Source: Chelonoidis abingdonii
Lineage: Eukaryota > Chordata > Testudines > Testudinidae
NCBI RefSeq assembly: GCF_003597395.2
Contig: NC_133770.1
Coordinates: 31,331,756-31,395,755, forward strand
Direction of reading: 5' to 3'
DNA length: 64,000 nucleotides
In this document: positions 25,801 to 37,800 of the stretch, piece by piece
How the letters are laid out: every line of letters starts with the position of its first letter
Position numbering within the stretch: the first letter of the stretch is position 1
The notes under the pieces: model-generated
Told to the model about the DNA's origin: nothing
Seen by the model: the letters and a program-made list of their open reading frames with translations, nothing else
Databases searched by the model: none
Position numbers and translations under genes: made by a program

Positions 25801-28800
25801 TTTCACTTGGACTATTATAATTCTCTTCTCCGTAGTCTCCTCAATTTCCAGCTCTTCCAGACTCCAGCATGTCTCCACCCACCTCAAACGTACAAAGAAA
25901 CATATATCACTTCAATCCATAGGCAACTTCATTAGCTCCCCACTCATTTTAGGATTCAATTTATGTTTGCCCTGTTTCTGTGTAACCCCTCTGTGGACCT
26001 GCTCCTACCTACATCATAAAGCTTGTCTCTCTTTTTCCATTCTCCCTCCTAACTCCTTCTACTCATCTAATACTGACCTTCTCACTCTCCTTCCATGCTC
26101 TCTGGCCACTGATGTTGCAAGAATCTTCTCCTTTGCATCTCCTGCCATCTGGAACACTCTTCCTTAATCCATCTGTCAGGCTGACTTTGTTTTAAAAATG
26201 TCGTTAAGAACTATATCTTTTCTCTCTTTCCAACACTTATTAGCTTCCCTTTTTCTGAGTTATTGTTTGTCTTTGTAACCAAATAAAGCATTTTATGGTA
26301 CAGCCTATATGAAAGACACAACTCACAATCATGTTTTGTTGTATGCCCCTTCCTCCACCCCTGCAAAGAAGACTAGTAGGTGTTGGAAATGAACAGTCAA
26401 AACTGAATCATAGGCAGGTCTATACTACAAAAGACAATGATTCAATATAATTATGATTTGATATAAATCTAGATGCCTATTAAATTCTAATGCCTAGGTG
26501 TCAGTGCTGAGTACTGATGTCTTTTACAGCACAGTTTTCATTATTATATGTTGCTATTAAGACTATTATTAAAAGGGAAGTCATGATTCCTTAGATAACA
26601 TATGTCTGCCTACTTTTATACGTAAAATGGCTTGTCATATTCTTTCTCATACAGTAGGTAGCTACTCTGACCTTTTGAGCTGTATTAATATACAAATATA
26701 AAAAGAAAGCCTTAATAATTGTAAATTAATTAGATGCAAATCGCAGTGCCTTCTGAATACCCGTTCCTGACAGAAATCTTCTGAATCCTCTCAGAACACT
26801 AGCCGACCTAGTGCTCTTTGAAAGAAATCTCAGAAATCCAGTCTCCCATTGAGAGTGAGGGTCGTGTCATTTTTATAAGCAGCTCTTAATACCAGTTATC
26901 CTAGCTATTGGTATATTTACCATTATTGGTACTATTGTTTTTTTGTGACTGATACTCAAGACTCAACTCCCCATTTAGGGCCAGATTTTGCTCTGATTGA
27001 TTTCAAAAGGAGCAGAAGCATATCCTCTAGAATAATAATTTATTACAAGGCCTTGCATATGCATATGTACACCACCCACTTAACTGTGCCTAGTTCACTA
27101 CACAATAAGGCTTGGTGTGCTCCAAAGCCAGTCTCTCAGACGCTCCAAACAGCCCAAGATTAATTGTGGGTTAGACCATGCACAACTGAATAGGAAGCAG
27201 CAGGGCACTAGCTGGTACAGCCAAAGTCTCAATCGAGTACACTTGTACACTTGCCAAAAAGGGTTGGGAGCCACTGATTTACTATATAGAAACTTAAACC
27301 GAAAACAGGTGGCATTTTTAGAATTACAGTGAAAAAAAAACAATAATCAGTTTTTCCCTGTGGCCTATCCCTGCACTGAAATACAAAATCAGATTTTCCT
27401 GCAGCCTCTGCGTTGTCTGCCTTTGGATCACTAGCAGTAGAGTGCTGTATGTTGAGTTGTGGTCTCATCCAAACAAGAAGGGTATCTGGCAGCTGCTTTT
27501 CTTATCAATGCAAAAATGAAGCTTCATCCTGAATGACTAAGAGCTGGAAGTTCCCTTAAATGTCACCGTAATCTCAAATTTGGATTCCAGTTCAAAGGAG
27601 ATTTTGATTAGTATTGTAATTCATCCAGTTCTTATGCAGTAAACTCTCAGCTGCCTTACACACAATTTGTTGCTCTGTTCTTTTGTCTATCCTGTACCTC
27701 AGTGAAATAATTTTATGAGTAATGCTGGAATTCAGGAGATCTGGGTTCCATTTCTGGCAGTGCTACACAGCTCCTGTATGATTCTGGGCACTTAATACTC
27801 TGTTCCCCATCCATAAAATGGAAATAATATTTCCTTTTTCCTACCATTTATTCTCTAAATTTGGAATGTAAGTTCATGTCAGGAACTGTTGTTTACTGTG
27901 TATGTGCTGTATGTGGATAGCATCTAGCACAATGGGGCCTTGATCACAATTGGTGCCTTCAGGTATTAATGAAATACAAATAATAAATAGTAATAACTTG
28001 ATCTATATACAGAATTTCCATTTCACTGACATCAGCAGGAGTCACAAGCAGTTGAAAACTGCAGTATAGCTAAGGGATATAAGGGACAATGCTGCTGAGA
28101 GATGAGATTTTTGTCCCAAAGGCATGTCCATCAACCTGCTTTGCCCTCTTAAATTCTGTGGGGTACTTTTTGCAGCTGTCAGTAGGTAGTTTTCTTTGTT
28201 CTTATTCAAGACCAGTGTCACTGGAAGAACTCTTGCAGCTACTGCTCCTGGAGTTTAATTTACACCTTTTTGAAATAACTATAACTTATGAAACTTTGAC
28301 TCTGTCACTGGGGGAAATCAGATTAAAGTTTTCTCTTGAATAGTTGGGTTATTATTATAACTACTTAAAAGGTGACAGGATCTTTTCCTCAGTCATTTTC
28401 CCCCCATGAAGTGCTGAAAATATCACCCAGTAAAACCCCAGATCAGAGTGTCATTCAAAAACATGTCTCATTAGACACTCAGCTCCTATGACCCTGATAG
28501 ATTGGTTGCTACTGAGTTTATGAAAAATGAAATGTGTCACTTTTCAGAGAAGCTTTAACTACATGTTCCTTCCTCATTTAAGAAAAGAAAGTCAGGCACT
28601 TATTAAATTAGTAGGATTTGGCCTACTTCTCATCCTATTCAAACGCTAAAGACTTAAAGAAAAAAATACAATTGTTGAAAGCGATCTTTTTTTTTTTTTA
28701 ACAAGCAGCATTTGTCATGCCTTGCAGACTTTTGAAGGCAACACCAACTATGATACCCCTGAGCTACGGACTTTTGAACCCATAACAACCAGATTAATCC

Positions 28801-31800
28801 GTGTCTACCCTGAGAGAGCCACACATGGAGGATTAGGGCTGAGAATGGAACTACTGGGCTGTGAATTTGAAGGTAATTGCTCTGACAGAGATGAATGAAT
28901 TGTATTAATTATTTTCATAGAGATACACTCTGGCTTGGACTACTGCTGAGCACAGCTGCTCCCATAGGAATATCTCATGGGACTCTTGTAGTAAACTGAC
29001 ATCAGTGCTGCTTCTTGGCCTGGTCAGTACCCTCACTGAGGACATTTGAATATGTCTGCGGCACTAAGTTATATATTATTCTTTCCACAATACCTTTTGT
29101 GAATCCTTGTGATGGTTTCACTGCATAGAGTCTTCTGCTCCTTTAAGCAATCTCAGGATTACTTGTATAACAGAAGAGGGGTGTGCAGCACTTTTCAGAG
29201 AGACCAAAGATGCGTCCCTACCCCCAAGTGGTTTGCAATTGAGGTTAGTTCTATGACATGACACAGGAGGAGAAGGCTTCTAAGAATGGGGAGGCAGATT
29301 TACACAAAATAAGATGATGAGGACACTTTCTGCAAGATAGGCATCGTGTTCTCCACTGTGGTGGGTTTGATAGATTGGTTGAGTGGTTGTTATTGTTTTT
29401 TGTTTGTTTGGACGTTTTTGCTAATCAAGGCCCCAGTTCTGATCAGGCACCTAAAAGACAGATGGCCAGGCCAAGCAAAGTCGAGGAATCAATCCTGCAA
29501 CACTGCCCTGCAGTATCACAGTGGCTTTATTTCTGTTATACCAAAAAAGTGATATGCATTTGGTCATCTTATCTGATGGATGATAGTTCAGTAGGGCGGC
29601 CATTACAAACCATAAAGCTGCTGATCTTCTACATTATTCTTATTTATATTTATGAAGCACCACTATTCAAGTCTATTGAGGTTCTTATACTAGTCCTATT
29701 ACAGTGGTATCTGAGCACCTTCCAAAGATAAATTAAAGCAACTAGTATATGACGTGATTCCTTCTCTATTCCATTCCCCAGGGGAAAGTGTGGGAGGTGT
29801 GATTATTAAAGCTGATGAGCTATATGCTGTTATTTGTGAAAGCCGGGTTGAAGAAGTGTGATTCACACTTGGCCTGCAAAGTGATGAGGTTGGAAGGAGT
29901 TCTGTTTCTGGGGCCATTCTCAATTCCTGTGGGAGTTCTCAGTTCCTGCAGGTCATCGCCCTTGCTTTTGATCAAAGAGAGAAGATACAATACTTGCCCA
30001 AAAGGCCCTTGCTGTCTATGTGTGCAATCATTCTCCCATTGAACTCAATGGCAGTTTTGCTAATGATGTTCATAGGAACAGAATCAGACCCTAAATCAGA
30101 CACACCAGACTACATAGTACTCTACTCAGAAGGAAAGTGGGAGGGCATAAAGACTCTCCCTTCTGTGTATTCATTCAAGGGTTGAGCACAATCACAGTCT
30201 TTATGCTCACCTGAACACAAAGGTGAGTGAGGATAGTGCCATTAGAATTACTAGCCACTCCAAAAGTGGTGAAGAGTTGGGTCCATGGCTCCACCACACT
30301 ATCTTGTCCTGACAGCAGAATTGGCTAGCCAAAGAAGGGATATAAATGGTGATAGTGCCAGCAATGCCCCTCTGCCATGTACATTGGCCAAACCAGACAG
30401 TCTCTATGCAAAAGAATAAATGGACACAAATCTGACATCAGGAATAACAACATTCAAAAACCAGTAGGAGAACACTTCAACCTCTCTGGCCATTCAGTAA
30501 CAGATTTAAAGGTGGCAATTTTGCAACAGAAAAGCTTCAGAAATAGACTCCAAGGAGAAACTGTTGAACTTGAATTGATATGCAAACTAGATACTATCAA
30601 TTTAGGCTTAAATAGAAACTGGGAATGGCTGAGCCATTACACACACTGAATCTATTTCCCCCATGTTAACTATCCTCACAGCTTCTTGTCAAACTATCTT
30701 AAATGGGCTATCTTGATTATGACTACAAAAGTTTTTTTTCTCCTGCTGACAACAGTTCATCTTAATTAATTAGCCTCTTAGAGTTGGTTGAGTAACTCCC
30801 ACCTTTTCATGTTCTCTGTATGTATATATATCTCCTCACTATATGTTCCATTCTATGCATCTGATGAAGTGGGCTGTAGCCCATGAAAGCTTATGCTCAA
30901 ATAAATTTGTTAGTCTTTAAGGTGCCACAAGTACTCCTGTTCTTTTTTTGGTGATAGGAAAGGAGACACCGAAGAAGTCACAACAATATGAGCTGGAGAA
31001 GGATCCAGTGGGAATGATTAGCAGGAAGGTTTGCATGCAAGCAGTTGCATTCAGAGAGGTTAGGATGAAATAAGAGCTGAAATGCAGGCAAAAGTGGGAT
31101 TATACCAGGTCCTCAAGGTCAAGATGAGAAGCTTGAACTTGATGCAGAAGACTAGAGGAAGCCAGTGAAGGGATTCATAGAGAGACATATCTGACTTAAG
31201 GAACAGATGAACTATGTATGGGTTGCCAACTCTCCAGGATTGGCCTGCAGTCTCTCGGCATCGTCACTGATCTCCCGGTTACCACTGAAAGCAATCCGGG
31301 AGATTTTAATAGGATATTATAAGAAAATGACATTACATCATGTTGGGGGGAAAAAATCTCCCAGAATAGCTCCAGTCAGAATTGGCAACCCTAACTGTAC
31401 TTCAGTTATGTAGAGACCAGTTCTTGTATGTAACTAGAGCTAGAGTGTGCCTTTAAGGCACAGGCTTGCACACGGGCCCTGTGGATCCACCATGTCTCAT
31501 CCAGAATGGAGCTGCTAGAGGAACCTCAGTCCATCCTGGAGTTTCTGGCATACAAAAGGACTGCATAACCTGCACCTGGCATGATGGCCAGCTCTGTGGA
31601 CTAATGCAGAGGCAAGAGGAGTCCAAGAGAGACACACATTACTGCATGAGCTTTGAGTACAGTGACCAGTTGTTACTGAAAATAGCAATATTCCAGAGTA
31701 GATAAAAGCTTGAATCAGGCTCCCTGTGCTGATTACATTGAGCCAGCTAACAGCACCTGCCATAGCTACACACTCCTGATATAAAATGTAAATCTTATGT

Positions 31801-34800
31801 TTAAACAGTGTGTCTGGTGTCTGGGTTTTGTGATTTCCCAGTTGTTATCACTGTTTGTTCGGGGGACATTGGGTTTTAGCTACATTTTCTGGCACCTTTC
31901 ACAAATCACAGCTCTTAATTATAATAACAAAAGGTCAGACCTTTATTGGACAGGCAGTGGCTATCAGAATATCGTCACCAGCCATAAGCAAATCATGTGG
32001 CCAGCAGGAGCTACTGACATCATTAATGTCTCATATTTGTGAATATCTTTAAAAAAATAACTCTCAGACCTGCAAATGAAGCAATAGCAACAGCATCGAT
32101 AATGATGCTTTCCTGTCACTGTTACCCTGTCTATACTCAGACAGTTCCTCTCCCACACAAGCTTTGCAGGGAGCAATTATGTGTTGCCCACTATTTTTAA
32201 TATTTTAGTTATACAAATACCAGGATGATGCTTAAAACAGTAATCAGAAGAGTGGTATTGGTTTAAACATTTCAAGGATTAATATTTGCTAAGTAAACTC
32301 TATTGCATAGAGTTTAGGAAAGAAGCACCAAATCCAGATCAGCATAATCCTAAGTGTCAAATTTTGTCCTGGCTGGTGCTGGAGTAAATGGGAGCAAGGG
32401 ATCCTGGCAGAGGTGAAAGTAAGCCGGTACACCCCGGTACAGCGTACCAGCAAGAGCCGGTGCACTGTACCAGGGCGGCCCAGCTTCCCCAAGTGGCAAT
32501 TTAATTGTAGCCAGAGCCCCGCTGCTGGAGTCCTGGGCTCTTTAAATAGCTCCCAGAGCCCTGGAGTAGCGGTGGGACTCTGGGGGCTATTTAAACGACC
32601 TGGGCCTCCCGCTGCCTCTACGGCCTCAGCCTTTTAAATAACTGCTGGAGCCCTGCTGCCAGAGCCCTGGAGTGGCAGCGGCAGCCAGGGGCCCCAGCAG
32701 TGGTTTAAAGGGCCTGGGGCGGTAGCGGCAGCCGAGCCCTGGGCCCTTTAAACTGCTGCCGGAGCCCCGGGCCCTTTAAACTGCTGCCGGAGCCCCCAGC
32801 TGCTGCTGCTACCCCGGTGGGGGAGGGCACTTACCAGTACAGGGCAGGCCAGGGCTGGCTCTGACCCCGCCTATCCCCACCCCTTCCACCCAAGGTCCTG
32901 CCCCTTCCAGGGGCCAGAACCAGCCCCAACCCAGCCCCATACTGGTAACTCCCTATTTCTACTTTCACCCCTGGATCCTGGAGATAAATCCTATGATCAA
33001 GTCAGGGCAGGATCCTGCTGGAGAGGCCTGCTGGAAACTCATGGTGTCTCCTAGGCTAATGCAAGGATGTCCCAAGGCTAGTGCATGCTCCTGAATGATG
33101 TATGTGGGCTGGCTAGCAGAGTCCTGGGCCTGCCTCCCTAATGAGAGATCATGCATGCCTGTGGCTGTGGTGCATGGGCCTGCTGGGCAGTGGAGTCCCT
33201 CTGCTGAATGTGAAGTAAATACCCTGCTCTGTAGAAAAAAAGGCTTCCTCTGCCTCTTTCTTCCCCTTCACACAGGCTTCTGCACAGGTCCGCATTCCAC
33301 TGCCCCAAGGGACCTGGTATGGCCCAGAGGTAGGCCACTAGTGAAGTATTTGGTACGTAGTAAGTGAGTATGCAGTAGTCATTCAGCTCCTTTTCAGAGC
33401 ATTCCCTCTCACAGGTGCACCCACACGCACACTGCTCTGCAGCAAAAGGATGGCTCTTGTACCAAATACAGCACCACCTCTCTTCCCCTCCCACTTGCCC
33501 TGCCCTCTACTCTACCAGATTTCACCCTTCATTAGTAGAAGCACATCACTCATCAAATTGTGAATAATACAAGGGTGTTACTATGATTAAACCCCCCATT
33601 CCATCCCTGCACTTCAGATCAAACACTCTTAATGGGAGGTTAAAGGGTGCAGGGGAGGGGGGCAGTGAATAGCAAGGAAATGCAAGGTTATTCTTTTCAC
33701 CTACTGCAGCACATGGAGCACAGTATACTTTGTTCGTCAAAATCGTGCAGCTGAGACTATGACAAGTCCCCAGAACTCATTTTAACTGAGTAACCCTGGG
33801 ATTTTGTTTCAGCACCTACATCAATCCCTACCACTACAGAGGGCAATCCTGTGGATGAGTGTGATGATGACCAGGCAAACTGTCACAGCGGAACAGGTGA
33901 TGACTACCAACTGACAGGTGCAGAAACCATCCTCATTCCATTGCAGCCTCATTTTAGGTCATGTTGATCACCAATTACCAGCTAAATGTCTGTCTTGATT
34001 GAATCACTCATGATGAATGGATATTGGTATGCAGTTTGTATTGTCTGCACTGTCACAACATAGGCATCTGCATTTTATATGTGACAATACTTTTGATTGT
34101 TTTCTCCACTGTGTAATTTTTGAGGCAAACAATAGCAGATAGGGCATTTTTGGACCAAGATTTGCATCTAATCAAATGCCCTATTTCACTTTCCCTCAGG
34201 AAAATAACCCTGCACAGACCTTTAAGAGAAGTTTTATTCTGATACCAAGGGTAGCTTGCCATCTGGGGCAGGATTCCCCGCTCTGCCATTGCCCTTTCCC
34301 AGGAAGCCATTGAGTAAACAAACACACACATTCACACATGATCTAGCTCTTCTCCACTGTCCCTCCAACACAGCCATGTAGGGGGTGACTGCCACAGACC
34401 AGGGTGTTTATGTTTCTTTTTTGTTCTTCTGCACAGAGCCCCCTTCCCTCTGCATAAGTTGGGGCTGCATAGTCAGCTTAGGTATATTTCTGGGGTTTAC
34501 GTATCTTGGAGGATTATGTTTCTGGTCTATTGGAAAGGGCCCTCGGTTAGCAGAAATATACACCTACACCAACAGGGCTTATTTTCAGACAAACGGTTAC
34601 AAGTTATTGCGCTATCACTCCCTTCCATGGTTAGCCTACAAAATCTGTATTGCTTCCTATATCTATTATATAAAATATGGCTTAAATTTGGCACTCTGTA
34701 TCTGAGAGCACTTTGGATAACCTTAGATAGTTGGGGTAGGGGGGCGGCACTGGAAGCAGTCAAGAGCGGATGCGAAAAATCTGTACTTTCAGCATCCATC

Positions 34801-37800
34801 TCCTTCTGAGCCTTCACGGTATTTCCTGTAAACACAAGTTACAAACAGAGGGGTTTATTCATAGTTAAAAAAATACAGATCTTCTGAGCAGAAGTGACAC
34901 TGCACAGTCCCAGTCCCTGCTTTTCAAATCACAGTATCCCAGCTGATTTTTATTCTTTTGAAAATAGCCAAAGCGATGAATCTGAAATAAGGAAATACCA
35001 TCTAACTGCTAAATAGTTCAGAAAGCTTTCAGCATCAGTAAACCTTTGGATTTCTTGCATGCATATATCTCCAGAGCTGATTCAAAGAAATCTGGGGCCT
35101 TGTCTGATCACATTCGACTGGGACCCCTAGTTGCAAGGCTCAAGTTTAGGAGCAGATGATGAGTGGCTCAGGTGCCCAGTCTGAGGGGTGGGGAGAAGAA
35201 GGAAGGAGTACACAAAGAGCTTCCCTGTTCACTCACATTCACAGTCCCTGCTCTCCAGGGAGAAAGGAACTGCACCCCTGTATGCCTCTGGGGGCAGGAG
35301 GCTATAAGGCCATGGCCCCAACCATCCACACTGGCCAACTCTACAGTACACCAAAGGGAGCAGTCTGAACCATCCAACACAGTGAAGCAGCCTTCAGTCT
35401 TCCCTAAGTGCCAGGCCACGTGGGGAGGGAACAGAACCAGGTCTCCTGACTCTCAGTCCAGTGCTCTATTTCCACTGCACTACACTGCCTTTTTATAGAA
35501 AGCTTGCCAATTGTGCTCGGCACCGTTCAGACACATGGTATTTTATGGAGATAGTATACATAATACAAACATGTAATGACACTAATTTAATTATTTGAGT
35601 GCTTTTTCAAACTGTATAAAATGAACATTTTATGCTGCGTAAATTGTGTGCCCCACTACGGATACTGGACAGGGGAAGAGGTGATTTTTCAGCTTCTTCT
35701 CTTCTTTTGCTAGTTTTCAATTAGCATGTGAAACGCTTACATTCTCAAATGTATAACTCTGTCAGATTCACATGCTTGATAGTTTTTACACAAATGTGAG
35801 TATCAAAATAACCTTGTCTGACAATATAACTGTCATTACACTCTAGACCAGATTCTTCCCTGGTAAACTTTGGCCCCGAATATAGAAAAATTATTTCTGT
35901 GTCTTCCTGCATCGTCATCAGACTCTCCACTATATCACTCGCTCAGACAGAAAACCAATATAGCTTGGGCACTCAATTTCATTAAAACTCACCCTAGGCC
36001 TCATCTCTATTACACGTAAAACTTGCTGGTGAGGGAAGGGAGATGTGGCTGATAATCAGCAGCCTATTGCTTCATGAAAAAGCATTCCTCTTCCTTTACT
36101 TTTTGGGCTTGGCTACACTTGCAAGTTGCAGCGCTGGTGAGGGGGTTACAGTGCTGCAACTTACTCGGTGTCCACACTTACAAAGCTCAGCCAGCGCTGC
36201 AACTCCCTGGCTGCAGCGCTGGCTGTACTCCTGGTCTGCTACGGGTGTATGCGAATCCAGCGCTGGTGATGCCAGCGCTGCTCATCAAGTGTGGACACTC
36301 ACCAGCGCTGTTATTGCTTCCCCGGGTATTAAGAGGTATCCCAGATTCCTGTCTAACAAAAAACCGGAAGGTACTCCGGAGCTACCAAACACAGCTGCTC
36401 TTTGCTCCAGCGAGCGAGCTGAGTGGAGGCTTTGGAATGTTCACAGCTGTTTGCTTGAGGAGACAAACAGCACGGCGGGGGGAGGGAGTCGTTGGAGAAA
36501 GCTGCTTATCTGGTCTGAAGCCTTTTTACATTAAGAGTGATTGAGAGAGGGGGGAAATGGCCAGAATTTGCAAGGCAGGGAGCTCACAGTGTCTGCTCCA
36601 AAAATCCCTCTCTGTCTTCCCCGCGCTCCCTGTCCACCACCCACCCCACCCCACCCCGCTTTGAACTTGCAGGCAGGGAGCTGTCACAGTGTCTGCTCCA
36701 AAAATCCGCGCTCTCTGTCTCCCCGACGCTCCCTGTCACACTCCACCCCACCCCCCCGCTTGAACTTGCAAGGCAGGGAGCTGTCACAGTGTCTGCTCCA
36801 AAAATCTGTGCTCTCTGTCTCCCCCACGCTCCCTGTCACACTCCACCCCACCCCCCTATTTTGAAAAGCATGTTGCATCCACTTGAACGCTGGGATAGCT
36901 GCCCACAATGCACCACTCCCAACAGCGCTGCAAATGCTGCAAATGTGGCCACACTGCAGCGCTGGTAGCTGTGAGTGCGGCCACACTGCAGCGCTGTTCC
37001 TACACAGCTGTACGACCACAGCTGTAAGTCCCAGCGCAGCACATTTCCAAGTGTAGCCATACCCTTTGTTTCCTTTATCGATATGATGACATCAGCAGTA
37101 AATTACTGAGTGCAGGGTGTAATCCAGGCTCCTCCCATTCCTTGCCTACCTGCCTCAAGAAAACACGTGGGATAGTTTCTCCACACAAGATCCAGGCTGT
37201 CCATGTAAGGATATAAGAGAAGCTCTTCATCCATCTCTTCCCTTCCACAGGCACAAAGTCTGTGTCAGATTCTAGCCCAAATCCAGCTGAACCTCGTGGA
37301 GTTTTGGTGTGAACTCTTCTCACAACTTTTAGCTGTAAGACAATGCTGGGGAAGGTTCCTGCAGTGACTGGGGATGGACTAGGTTCCCTAATGCAGATCT
37401 TTTCTATCCCTGATTTGGGAGGCAGCATAGTATGGATGAGTGAGTGCAGAGGTGGGTTTTAGGAAGTCCTGAATGCTAGTGCCCCGCTCTGCCAGTGACT
37501 TGCTGTAAGTTACTTCACTTCTCTGCCTGATTGTCACCATTCATAAAATGAGGACAATCACAGTGAATGTTGTGAGCATTAATTAGTTAGCGTTTGTAAA
37601 TGGGTTCTTAGATATAAAGTTCTATATAAGTGCTGTTTATTATTTTCTATTATTCTCGTGTTGATGAAGGAAACCAGATCTCTGTCTCTCTTTCTCTCTC
37701 TCTGAGATTTATGCATGCAGATTCACATATGTATGTGCTTAGCCAGACAAACATCTCAGTAATATTTTACACATATATTTAGAAACTTCCTAATGATTGC

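Larger units (their letters stand above)
23531..28727 (+). other. NRP1: NRP1 intron 9 (5197 bp)
   Basis: Contains a MIR (23890-24040), a CR1 3' end (24616-24703), an L2-like LINE remnant (25750-26165) and a second MIR (27720-27999). The stretches 24710-25740 and 26300-27700 hold nothing recognised. Confidence 0.85.
30347..30957 (+). mobile_element. Penelope-like retroelement, 5' truncated, with 9-bp target duplication (element 30356-30948)
   Basis: A 593-bp insertion flanked by tggtgatag at 30347-30355 and 30949-30957. It contains the C-terminal GIY-YIG endonuclease frame, a 3' untranslated part and a hammerhead-like tail. It ends AAGGTGCCACAAGTACTCCT and a T-rich run. The intact duplication and open frame point to a rather recent insertion. 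Confidence 0.88.
28873..33812 (+). other. NRP1: NRP1 intron 10 (4940 bp)
   Basis: Holds the Penelope insertion (30356-30948) inside an older LINE-like region, a MITE (31220-31391) and the GC-rich hAT element (32408-32973). The stretches 28900-30350 and 33000-33800 have no clear features beyond weak old-LINE similarity near 29190. Confidence 0.85.

Noticed and set aside
33896..33917. Upstream GT (after gaacag) as donor of exon 11
   Set aside because: It would remove 22 bases and shift the frame; the donor at 33918 joins in phase and keeps the linker residues.
36043..36968. Open frames of 107-163 codons
   Set aside because: They lie in the 36105-37064 transposon and its minisatellite and follow its base composition; no domain or conserved frame.
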